From: Sporobolomyces roseus
Lineage: Eukaryota > Basidiomycota > Microbotryomycetes > Sporidiobolales > Sporidiobolaceae
Reading direction: 5' to 3'
Assembly: GCA_016617785.1 (NCBI GenBank)
Contig: JADILM010000002.1
Coordinates: 620,001 to 684,000, forward strand
Length of the DNA: 64,000 nucleotides
This document shows, piece by piece, positions 22,879 to 33,012 of the stretch. A program made the position numbers and the translations under genes. How positions within the stretch are numbered: position 1 is the stretch's first letter; each line of letters begins with the position of its first letter. Below the pieces are notes generated by a model, which did no database searches, was not told the origin of the DNA, and was given only the letters and a program-made list of their open reading frames with translations.

Positions 22879-24615
22879 CTGATTCTGAAGTGGTGCAGGC
22901 ATTGACACGTGGGACTCCAAAGCCTGAGCCCACACTGATGTGCTGAGTTGTTCAAGTGTGATTCTTGCCTTCACTTTAGCTTTGTCTATCACAAAGCCTG
23001 ACTTTAGCTTTGTCTATCACAAAGCCTGTTGACTGAGGAAGGCGACACCCTTGTGCTTGCAATGCGCAAAGACTCGCAGAGCAGTTTGCCAAAGCTGACG
23101 GGGCTTAACGAGGCAGAACTTGCAAAGGCTAGTGTAGGACATCGTCATATGACCCACGCTTTTGCAGATCAAATGTGCGAACATATCGAGTGCTACTCAA
23201 GCTTTGCGGCTGTCGTTGCGGCTGTGGAAATTGTCTTCGAGACATTGATATATTGTGTGACATTATGATCCTTGTGGAACATCAACATTGCAGGGGAAAG
23301 AACAGCGATCAGACTCCAGTCACTGTTGGCACTACTGATGGAGCAAGCCTCAACATGACTTTGACCCCAACTTGTGCTGAGCTGGAAACTCGGCGTGCCT
23401 TGCTCGCATCGCATTGGCTCGCAAACCAGCTCTATAGGGTACTGACAGTCCACATATCGAAGAATTGCTTCCGATAGTCCAAAGCCCTCGGCTCTTGTTT
23501 GACACCCTCCTCACCTTGAATTGATAAGTCTGCGTCCTCAAATTGCCCCATTGGTTTTCCCCCTCTTCCCTATTGACAATCCACTTGTCAATGTCAACAG
23601 ATCACCTCCCTCAAACGTTGCTCCGCCTTCAGCTAAAGATTATCAAATCGAAGGGAGAACCATTTGCAATCAACAGCAGTCAGCGGCGCCGCTATAGAAG
23701 CGTGTAGGCATCAGAGACTGTGTTCACAAGTGAGCAACTTACTGGTCCAAATAAAGGCACGTCCGAAGACATCGATTGTGATTCTGTACTCGGCTACCTA
23801 GGACTAGGATCACGATCACAGGGCTCCTCTCAAGGTTCACCGTATCTGGACTGGTCATTACTTGGGGCTCTGTTGCTGCAGTTGGCGCAGGTTTTACTTT
23901 AACTTGAGTCATTCGTTCCCTCCTGCACTGTCAACATTTGTTAGTAAAAGTTCTCGGAGGAATGCAAGTCTTTGCATTTGCCTTTTTCACCAGAACCCAT
24001 CTCCTGTTCTGTCCATGCTCTTTCACTCATTCTGTACTCTGTTCCGAGGCTCTTCTCTCCCTGGTGTTGTATGTTTTGATCTGGGCATCAAGTAGCTACA
24101 CAAAGTTCACTTCAAAATCTCTTCTGGTGAACAAAGATGCAAAATGGTTTTGCTCAAGTACAAATCCTACGATCAGACCGCTCGACTTGTAGGCCCAAGC
24201 CAGAGTCAGTGCTCTTCTGTGCTCTTTGTTTGAGTGGTCTTTTCCCTCTTCCTTGTGTCAATGTCCTCCTCTATACTGTTTCATCTTGTCGCTCTTCCTG
24301 CCCCTTCCTGTGATTTGTACGGCACTAACCTGTGCTCGTCTTGGGTTCTGTCTGCGAGATTTTGACCGCCTTCATTCACAGTTTGTTTCCTCGTGAATTG
24401 TGATTGCCGCTTTGTTGGTGGCCCAGTCTGAGGTGTGGGAAAACCGATTGAGTACGCACCTTATCCTTGTTCATGCTGGGACCAGGTCTGCTTTCTTTGT
24501 ATTTTCAGAACTTCCTCATTTTTTGAGAACCCAACGGTATTGCATTGCATTGTCTGCGGTTTGTCTCGACTCTGTTGCTTCTTGCACAATCACTTTAGAA
24601 TCAACCCCTGCACAA
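22879..24615. other. Unique core of the palindrome
   Basis: 1737 bp lie between the two arms. Apart from a 28 bp tandem duplication at 22973-23028 and degenerate GATTCT repeats at both edges, I see no internal symmetry. Open frames are short (the longest are 80-100 codons, for example 23175-23477 plus) and match nothing I know. No tRNA gene is visible. The right half is T-rich on the plus strand (23900-24600). Confidence 0.6.
22973..23028 (+). repeat. 28 bp tandem duplication in the core
   Basis: Two exact head-to-tail copies, 22973-23000 and 23001-23028. Each contains CTTTGT and ACAAAG separated by five bases, so each can form a small hairpin. Confidence 0.9.
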
Positions 24616-24628
24616 CCACTCTAGAATC
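24581..24628 (-). repeat. Degenerate repeat at the right inner palindrome edge
   Basis: On the minus strand two copies of a 22-mer of the type GATTCT(A)RAGTGRTTGTGCARG lie at 24607-24628 and 24581-24602. A related pair, GATTCTAGAGTGG and GATTCTGAAGTGG, lies at 22866-22893 across the left inner edge. The arm identity ends inside the first unit on both sides. Confidence 0.6.
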
Positions 24629-26705
24629 GGCTGATCTACCTAATGTGATGCAATGTGCTACGGCCAACAGACATTGTGTGCACAGCTTAGTCGTGTGGTT
24701 CTGAATCAGCAAATGCAGACGCTTATGCCAGAGCAGCCATTGTAGGACTGGTTGGACATCGCACAAAACTTGAATAGAGCTAGCTAGCTAGACACAGCTT
24801 CTGGCACACCTCCACACTTTTCTGCCCACAACAACAGCATTGTCTCCTGAAAACGCTTTCATGCAGAGTACTGGACGGTGTCTAGGACACAGATACAGCT
24901 ACTTGAGACAAATTGCCAAAGTCCCGTTGCTCATCATGCAAAGCTTTTCAAGCTAGGTATATTCTGAATTTGACAGTGCTGAGGGTTGGTCTTCCCAATT
25001 CTGCAAGCCAAAGTGACAGACACAGCAGAGCACTCGAGTGTGATGTGTCTATCTCTTTGCACCAGATGGCAGCAATAGGTCTCTTTGGTTGGAGCTGCTC
25101 TTGTAGTCTGTCTCTTGAGAAAAGCTGAGGCCAAGTGAAGATCAACACCTTTAAAAAGGCTAGTTGCAAACATATTCCCCTGACCTGAGCTGTCTGTCAG
25201 GGAGTATGCATTGTTCTTTCCCGTTGGTCAACCCAGGTTTGGCCGCAGGATCACGGTCCAAAGGCTGCCCTCAATCCGCACATGCATGGCTCCTTGGTGT
25301 AGATGACGATCTGGCTATGCCAGGAAGACAGCATATCTGCAGGCTCATATGCTCTGAGCAGCCTCATGTATCATATACTCCAAGAAAGTGCGTAGTTCAA
25401 CCAAGTTGCAACTACAACCCATAGTGCCACACGAAGCAATGCGACACTCCGTATGGGTTGCACTGAGTGTGGATTGTGTCAACATCTCAACTTGCTACCA
25501 GCGTCCTCAGACATTCTCTGCATCGAGAGGAACACTCTTCCATTGCATTCTGGCTCTGTGCTTCAGTGCAGAGTGCTGATTAGATTGCAACGTCTGAAGA
25601 GATGAGACTACAAAATAGAGGCAGGTGTGTTCTCCAATGTAAAGCGCTTGGCAAAGGGCAACAAAAGTGGAAAGAGCGGGAGCAAACGGAGTTAGTCAAC
25701 AAGACATGGCCGCAAGCATAGTGTTCAGACAGCAAGTGTAGCAGATTGCAGCGAGTGTGCCTTGCCCACACACCTACACTGTGTCCAGGAGTAATTGCCA
25801 GTACTTAGTGTGTCAGCCCTTAGGACATAAGCCGAGGCCTGTGAACAGGGCAAGTTCTGTATGTGCTCACAAATGTTGCATGTATTGTGACCCATGATGT
25901 TGGTCATCCATGCTGTAGGTAGTCAGTGACTACCAATAAGTTCTGCCTGGAAGCCATCAGTTCCGCCCTCCTTGTGGATGCAGCATGGGTTGCCATGACA
26001 TTTCCATTGTAACAGACAAAACCTGAATACGTCACACAGTCTCTATAACTGTTACTCGACTACATCACAGCTACCTTGTTCTCAAGTTCTCTAGTAGGTA
26101 TGATATCACTTTGCCTCTACGGCATTCATCAATGATGTTCAGGCTCGAGTGACTTGTCTCTGCAAGCCCTTCGAGCCTTAACCACAACCCAATTCTTGTG
26201 TAGCTCTTCTTTCTCTCTCTTCTTCTTTTCTTCTTTTCACGTGACAATCATATGCTTATTCTATCGAGTCTAGCTACTAGTCCTTGAGAGAACCTGAGAA
26301 CACCATTGTCCTCATTGCGCAGTCAAAGTTTACCCTTTGACTCTTCGACCCAACTCTCCATCGCCACCACCCAACCAGGTTTCCTTGCTCCTTGTTTGAA
26401 TCCGAGCATTGTCAAGTCAAGTCTTTCTGTTGCTCTCACCCTCGTTTAGAAGTCAGCTCGCAACATCTGTTGACTGGACAAGCGCTCCTTGAGGCCAAAG
26501 CTCTGTATGTTGTATCCATGTCAAGCTGTTCAGTGAGGCAAAGGCAGTCTCAGCAGGGCAAAGGCAATCTTAACAAGCAAAAAGCGCTGGGAAGAGCACT
26601 TTGTAGATTTCCTGCTGCGGCACTAGCAATAACCCTAACCCTGGTGAGTTGAGCATAGTAGATTATATATGTTTACCAAGGTCCGCGTTTAAAGGATATT
26701 CCGTC
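24616..26705. other. Inner gene-free part of right arm
   Basis: Mirror of 20790-22878, with no gene I can support. Together with the core and the left equivalent it makes about 5.9 kb without a convincing gene in a window otherwise packed with genes. Confidence 0.5.
26630..26641 (-). repeat. Interstitial telomere-like dodecamer, right arm
   Basis: TAACCCTAACCC on the plus strand, the mirror of 20854-20865. Confidence 0.4.
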
Positions 26706-26801
26706 GATCTTGTAGTCTAGTTGGTTAGGGCACCGCATTGTGGTGATTTATCACTTCTCTGCGATTCTGCGGAAACCCGTGTTCGAATCACGGCAGGGTC
26801 A
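26706..26801 (+). tRNA. tRNA-His (GTG) with intron, right arm
   Basis: Mirror copy of 20694-20789 with the same acceptor, GTG anticodon, intron and T arm. A T5 terminator lies about ten bases downstream. Confidence 0.85.
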
Positions 26802-27168
26802 TTCTCTCTTTTTGTCTTCTCAAGTAAGATCAAAGATAGGTAATTTTTGGATCTGACACTCTCTCCACACTCTCTCCATCTCACTCTGCGCGGTGAATGT
26901 ATGCTTGTTCTGATACGGCCCATGCCAGTACTACTCCCGCGTCCTGCCTCTGATCTTTGCTCCCGCATTCCCACAGTATGAAATTGAATGCCTTTCATTA
27001 TTCATTTTCATGTTTGTTTTGTCTTCCCCCCCAGAGAAGCCCCAAAAGCCAAGTCATACAGTCGATAGCAAGTGATGGCTTGCGCACAGGTACTTACGTG
27101 TCGCGTTACGTCGGTTCAGAGGGAAAAGGAACCAAAAAGCATCGTCAGCAAAAACGAAACTTCGAGTC
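26802..27168. other. Interval between tRNA-His and tRNA-Ser (right arm)
   Basis: Mirror of 20327-20693. Nothing beyond tRNA flanks is seen. Confidence 0.4.
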
Positions 27169-27266
27169 CGACCAGAGCAGGATTTGAACCTGCGCAGGCA
27201 AAGCCTAATAGATGACAAACTTGTAAAGATTCGAGTCTATCCCCTTAACCGCTCGGGCATCTGGCC
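27169..27266 (-). tRNA. tRNA-Ser (CGA) with intron, right arm
   Basis: Mirror copy of 20229-20326: long variable arm, CGA anticodon, about 16-nt intron. Confidence 0.88.
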
Positions 27267-27472
27267 AATGAGATCGCGGTAGTTTTTTAGCAATATATTG
27301 GTGCCACAAATAAACGGGAAGCGAGAACGTCTCGCTGTTTTCGAGAATGCAAGGCCTTCGCGCGGGAGCTGTCTGTCCTGGCTTAACGATACGAGTGAAT
27401 TCGGTGACCCCATCTACGTCTTTATCTGATTTGCTTCATGTATTCTTCTTTTCGCCTTTGCTGCCTCCTCTA

Positions 27473-27544
27473 TTCTTGGTAGTATAGTGGTTAGTATACA
27501 CGCCTGTCACGCGTGTGACCCGGGTTCAATTCCCGGCCAGGAAG
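27473..27544 (+). tRNA. tRNA-Asp (GTC), right arm
   Basis: Mirror copy of 19951-20022: intronless cloverleaf with a GTC anticodon, and TTTTT shortly downstream. Confidence 0.93.
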
Positions 27545-27774
27545 TGCCTATCTCTTTTTGCGTGTCAGCAAGAGAAGACGAAACGGGAGGTGGTGAAATT
27601 GTGACTTCCTTTCCGCGCACGCAGGCAATTCAGCGCCTCGGAAGTACAGCGCACATCGAAGAGCTACATGTGTACGACACCCCTGGAGCTACCGCCCACG
27701 ATAAATTGATAAGGGAGAAGCGACAGAAGCGGTAAAAGAAAAGTACCACAGAACTGCTGAACAAAAAAAGAAGC

Positions 27775-27860
27775 AGGTGTGACGGGGGATCGAACCCCGA
27801 TTACCAGGACACGGACACGAGCATCAGAACCTGGTGTACTAACCATTATACGATCTCACC
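27775..27860 (-). tRNA. tRNA-Gln (CTG) with intron, right arm
   Basis: Mirror copy of 19635-19720, with a 14-nt intron and the T7 run downstream on the minus strand. Confidence 0.85.
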
Positions 27861-28244
27861 CGGTTCAAGCGAAGCGCGCAAAATGCGGTACACACTTCAA
27901 TCTATAATATAAGTCCTTCTCGGCTTCCATGTCTCCATTTTACACAAAGGACCCGACATCGAGGCTCACTACGAACGTCTCGTCAGGATTCTCTCGAGGT
28001 CAAGTTCCAGTAGTGCGCAAATTTCGAAAGCTCGCTCCTTCCTTCTTGTCTCAAGTTTCGCTCAGTCCCTCCCTTTCTCTCCTTCCTCCCTTCTACACTC
28101 CACGAGCTCTAGCTACGACAACCAACACCTTCAGCAGAGCTCAAACTCTCTTTCCTCCCAAGTCCGACTCTCGTCGCCCCTTCTCGCGTCAAAGGCTCAC
28201 TCGCTTCAACCATCTCACCACTGTAGTCCAATTGAGTCGATACA
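27861..28244. other. Interval between tRNA-Gln and arm gene (right arm)
   Basis: Mirror of 19251-19634; upstream region of the right arm gene. An open frame at 27929-28276 overlaps the start codon of the arm gene and looks like chance. Confidence 0.4.
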
Positions 28245-29745
28245 ATGATGAATCGCGAATCATCGGCTCACGATAACCCTCGAACGCAGTCTACCTCTGC
28301 ACGACCAGTGATCGAAGACGACTCGTCTCTCACCTCGCTCAGTGATCTGGAGGAAGTTTCCCTCGAGCAAGGAGTTGCTATCAGGGAGAGAGAGGAGGGT
28401 CGTGATGGTGACCGAGCGTCTGCGGGAGCAAGATCGATTGACGTTGAACTGCCTCGCAAGAAGACTCTATCGAAACCGAAAGGAGACGGACGAAGGAAGC
28501 GTACCCCAGGCGCGAAAGACCAAGGTGATCGCTCTCGCTACACCTCTACTTCCAAATCGAACCCGCGAGCTCACACATTCCGATCCCGCAGGCAAACCGC
28601 CCAAGCGCGCAGTTTTCGCGGCTCCCCCAACTCCCAATTTGAACTCGCTTTTGGCGCGACGAGATCGTGAGTTCGAACTGGCGACTCGACAGGCGACAGC
28701 TGGTGAGAGACGTTTCCCCTCTCCAGAAAGACGCTCGATCGAAGGCTCCTTCCTGACGACAACCCTCCTCATTGCGAATCTGGGGAGTACAGATTTTTCG
28801 CTGCAAGAGGAATCGTTCTCTCTCGTACAAGCTGCGGTCGAGAGTCTACCGACTGGAGAACAACAGACGATGCTGTGTTTGATGCTCAAGTACGTCAGCG
28901 AGTCTCTATTTCCTCGCGACAACGCCGTGAGCGAGAACTGAGTGAGGTTGTCGTTCTTTGTGATCCAGTCGTCTCTCTGCTTTCTGCTCCTCGGTGGATA
29001 TCCCAGTATTCCCTCTGAGTCCGATCAAAGTTGCCCTCTTCCTCTGTCAGTCACTCGAAATCGTCCTCGTCGACACGACTTTGCACCCTCTTCGACTCCC
29101 ACTTCCAACGATCAATCCGAACGACCGTACAAACCTCACTCCCGACGAAGGAACACGACTCACGAGGGAGCTAGCAGAGGCGTGGGTTCAAGCACTCGGA
29201 TTCGCACAGTTGGCGACCATGAGAACTTGGGAAAGGTTGGCATTGTCTCCTCCGAGTTTGGTCCCGCTTTCAGAAGACGCCACGATCCGGGAGATCTTGG
29301 CCGCTGTTCCATCGATTCAAGATTGGACGATCTACGAAGCGAACATCGAAGCTCCTTCGAAAACACGGGACAAATCTGGCAGCAAGACTCGATGGGTGCG
29401 AGGAGGGAAACCTGTCGAAGGTCCTGGTCAACCGTACGTTCTCGCTCTCGCTCATGTCGCCACAACCTGACACACTTTGACATGTAGCCCGCACAATGCG
29501 ACCCCTTCGTCGAAGAATGGTTCCGTTGCTCCCGCTTCATCGAATCCAATCTCGTGCGAAACAAGCACGATCGATTATGCCTACGCTTTCCAAATGCCGA
29601 TTCCTCGACCACCAGTACAAAAAACTCTTCAGTAGGAACGCGGTCTGGACTCAAAGACACCAGCTATCGCACGATGCGCTCTCCAGAAAGTATTGTCATC
29701 TTTGTACACGCTTTCTCCAGCGAGAGAGCTAGTTTCCAGTTATAA
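28245..29745 (+). CDS. Arm gene, right copy: unrecognised protein
   Basis: The ATG at 28245 (a second ATG follows directly) opens an acidic Ser-rich exon. Likely introns are a GTGATC...CAG intron near 28525-28590, a GTACGT...CAG intron from about 28891 to 28968 that joins the frame as MLN-RLSAFCSSVDIPVFP, and one ending in GTAG near 29488, after which QCDPFVEEWFRCSRFIESNL and RNKHDRLCLRF follow. Past the arm end (29639) this copy reads RSGLKDTSYRTMRSPESIVI and FVHAFSSERASFQL, stopping at the TAA at 29743-29745, so its last 35 or so residues differ wholly from the left copy. It ends 7 bp from the convergent tRNase Z stop. Function unknown; the PLSPIKVALFL part loosely recalls a recombinase core-binding fold. 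Confidence 0.65.
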
Positions 29746-29752
29746 CCATCTG

Positions 29753-32700
29753 CTACTCGTCTCCCCCTGTCCTTTCGCCCGTTCCCTCTCCACTCGCATC
29801 GTCCCAGCTGAGCAAGGCATCCATCGCAGTTCTATACTGCTCAATCTTCCAGAAGTCGGTCAACCTGAGCGACATCAGATCGAACGCTGTGGCAATGATC
29901 GGTCGCTTGAGGTCGGGAGTTGTCGTCAGAGTTGAAAGAGGCGGCAATTTGGGGTAGCGAGCTGAGAAGTGAGTGAGGAGCAAATGTCGGGCTCGCATGC
30001 TACCATTGTTCCATACGCAGAGTTTTAGCCAAATACAAGCAACGAGAGCAGCAAGAGGGTGACTCACCGAGCCGCGACATCGATCGCTTGAGCAAAGGTA
30101 CTGTGCCCTTTCGCCTTTGCGACTTCTGGCAGGTCATCCTCGATAGTCGCTTCATGAATCAGCAGGGAAGCATTCTGTCCTGCGTTCACCAACGCGTCAC
30201 ACGGCATTGTATCTCCGGAAAAGCTGAACGAGTTGCTTGGTAATCAGCATCTCTTCGTTCAGGTCTAGAAGACGAAAGAACGGCTGGGAAGAAGCAGACT
30301 CACACGACTCGCCAGCCGCTTGAGTGCGTGATGACGACTCCCCAGGCACGACAGCGATGTAGAACGGGAACTGCAGAGATAGCGGTAAGGTCGAGAAGCT
30401 CGAGAACGTCGGCATAGTCTTGCGCTCTGAAAGCACTCATAATGATGAAGTCAGATTCATCCTTCACCCTCGAGCGAGACGTGAATCGTGCAATTAGACT
30501 CACAGACGTGTACCCGTTCGAAGAGTCTTTCCGGGTTCGAGGTGAAAATTATCGATGAAACGAATATCTTGAGCGGAAAGACCGAGATCGAACAATTGAT
30601 TTTGCTCAAGTAGATACGTTCTCGCGTTCGAAGGTGCGATGATCGTGAGCGGCGAGGGAGGAGGAGGTGAAAGCTACGTTGATCGGAATGGATTAGTTTC
30701 ACAGGATGAAAGTGCCGCAAAAAAGGTGACAGACCTGAGCGCGTTGCTGGAGAATTGTAGACAGCCCTGCGTGATGATCTTGATGAAGATGACTGATGAA
30801 GACCACCTTGATCTTTCGGAGCACTCCCCGCGAGCCTTCCCTCCCGAATCGTCTCGCCAACTGACCCCACGTGCCCTCACCGGCGTCGAGCAGAATATAA
30901 TCCTCGGTGCCCTCGATAGCGTCAAGTGCAGCAGGGAGACGGACAAGCGTTGAACTGACGTTTCGGTATTTTGAAGGAATCGCACTCCCGGTCCCGAGCG
31001 GTGTCACTGTGATAGCCCCTTCCTTCGCCTCCGTCGATTCTGCTGGCGTAGAGCTACCCTCACGCCTTGCAGCCTCGTTTCGAACGGTGTCCTTCGCACG
31101 AGTGACTTGCCGTAGGTACTCCTCCCACGCTGCCTTTGCCCTAGTCTGGATCTCGAGGGGTTTCTCTAACCCCTTGAGTCGACTCGCTTCAAGTTCAGCT
31201 GTCTCGGAAGGTACCTCAAAGTTGAACGAGCGAATCTCGCCGCCGAGAGGAGAGATTGTCGAGGGAAGAAGGGTGTCATTCGAGCTGAAGTGGGTATTGT
31301 TGGCGAGAGCTTCGATATCGGAGGAAGTAGAGACTATCATGGGGTCGACGAAAGAGTATCGAGGGACGTTGAAAATGGTGTCGTCGAGTCTGGACAGTCG
31401 TAAATTGAGAAGTGCGGAAGGACCGAAAGTGATCTCGTCTCGACCTGCATCAACGGCATCGGCAGATGACATCCTGAAGTGAACGTCCGTGGAGAGAGAG
31501 GCACGGAGTGAAGAATGGTAGAACTGGAATTGTGGATGATCGACCACTTGGGGACCCAAGAGGTAAAAGACAGTTCGAAGGGCGGTCGAAGGTCCGAGAG
31601 AAGCGGCTGAGAGAAGGGAGGGCGGCAGAGTAGTCGGCAAAGACGTCAAATAGGCTGGAGAAGGGATGTTGAGGATCAAGAATGCCTGCGAGCTCGCGAG
31701 AGGGTCAGCGTAAAAGAGCGAGCGGATACGAGACTTCCTTTCGGAAACTGACCGACGCGTCTTGACCAGGTTCGGTACAGTCTTCCGGATTTACCCAGTT
31801 CCCCTCTCCTACTCCTTCCTCCATCGCGTTCTCCGCCGCTTCCTGAGCCATTTTCTCCTCTTTCAACCTTTTCACCCTCTCCTTCTTCGTTTCCTTCGGT
31901 CCTGCCGCTCCGGAAGTAGCGGCTCCGTTCGGCTCTTCTCGAGGTACCTCCTCCACGGAGGTTCTGACCCAGACTCTCTCCCCATTCTTCAACCTAGCGA
32001 AGGCTTTACCAGGTTTCACGCCTCGCTTCACAGCCTCTCCAGGTAGAAACTTTCCGGACTGCACCGGGCCAACCACCAAGTAGTTCATCGCCTCTGTCGC
32101 TCCCAGGAATGGTGGTAAAGTCTGTGGTAAATAAGCTGGAGTCGGCCCTCGTCGCTCTTTATCGTTTCCGTTCTCGGTCGATGCAGGAGCGGATGGAGTC
32201 GACGTCGACGAGTTTGGCGGGTCGAAAGCAGAACCACGAAACATATCCCGCAGCACTGCACTGCGCCATGCAGTGGCAGCGGCACCAGATAGTCCGGAGG
32301 GTTGAAAAGAGGGAGAGGAAGAGTCGAGACGGCTAGGACTGGGAGATCTCGGACCGGGAGATAGCCGATTCGCTACCGGTGAAGTTGATGGCGGAGGTGG
32401 GTGAGGTCGAATTGGCGAAGAAGGGGAGGATGAGCGTTTGCGTTTGAGGGAGGAGGTAGGAGCGATGGAAGCGGAAGCGGATGACGATGTGCTCGCGAAT
32501 GCATAGACGTTAACGTTCATATCTGCATAGATTGGTGTCGGTAAACTCGGGGTAGAAGGTGTGCTGGAGGCAGTGGCAGGTTCAATCGAGGAGACTTTTA
32601 GGGAAAGTTTATCGCTGAACAACGCCAAACTGATCAGACCAGACCTCGAGTAGAATATGATGTAATCGAATGGAGAAGCGCACCGTCTCGTGAAGTATCT

Positions 32701-33012
32701 GCAACTCGCTAAATAGTGATCCGTTCCAACTGGCCCAACTACTTGAATTTTGTTATTCCCAGCTTCGACTGAACTCAATATGAACCCTGGCAATCCTGCA
32801 CTATCTTGCAACGAACTGAGGAAGACGTTCCCAACCTTCCGCAAGCCAACCTTCGATTGGAGAGCGATACGGGAGATGGCTTCCGGAGTGTTGAAGAGGT
32901 AGCGACGAGAGTCAAAGGTGACGAGCAGGGAAGGCGACGAGTCCGACGAGTGAGTGGATAAGACCGAGATAGAGAACTTGTCACCGCTTGTCGGAAGGGG
33001 GGCGCGAGGCAT
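29753..33012 (-). CDS. TRZ1: tRNase Z, long form (tRNA 3' processing endonuclease)
   Basis: ELAC2-type enzyme that cuts the 3' trailer from pre-tRNAs in nucleus and mitochondria. The ATG at 33012 starts [19 protein letters not shown]. The degenerate N-half includes [18 protein letters not shown] and [21 protein letters not shown] Ser/Pro-rich linker follows, then the active C-half with the PSKYRN loop ([18 protein letters not shown]) and the metal-binding HxHxDH motif in [12 protein letters not shown] (about 30780). Near the end come [12 protein letters not shown] and [20 protein letters not shown], then [16 protein letters not shown] in the last exon. Length and the two-half layout fit the long family. 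The stop is at 29753. Its position beside tRNA genes is probably coincidence. Confidence 0.93.

Larger units (their letters stand above)
24616..29639 (-). repeat. Right arm of giant inverted repeat (about 5.02 kb)
   Basis: Mirror image of 17856-22878. All four tRNA genes, the telomere-like dodecamer and the arm gene recur in inverted order. The arm gene continues past the arm end at 29639 into unique sequence. Confidence 0.95.

Noticed and set aside
23029..23477. Two plus-strand open frames (80 and 100 codons) in the palindrome core
   Set aside because: No recognisable motif, no clear start or splice context, and length within chance expectation for this composition.
17807..29745. Mating-type locus explanation for the inverted repeat
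   Set aside because: No homeodomain, HMG-box, pheromone receptor or CAAX pheromone precursor is seen in the core or arms.
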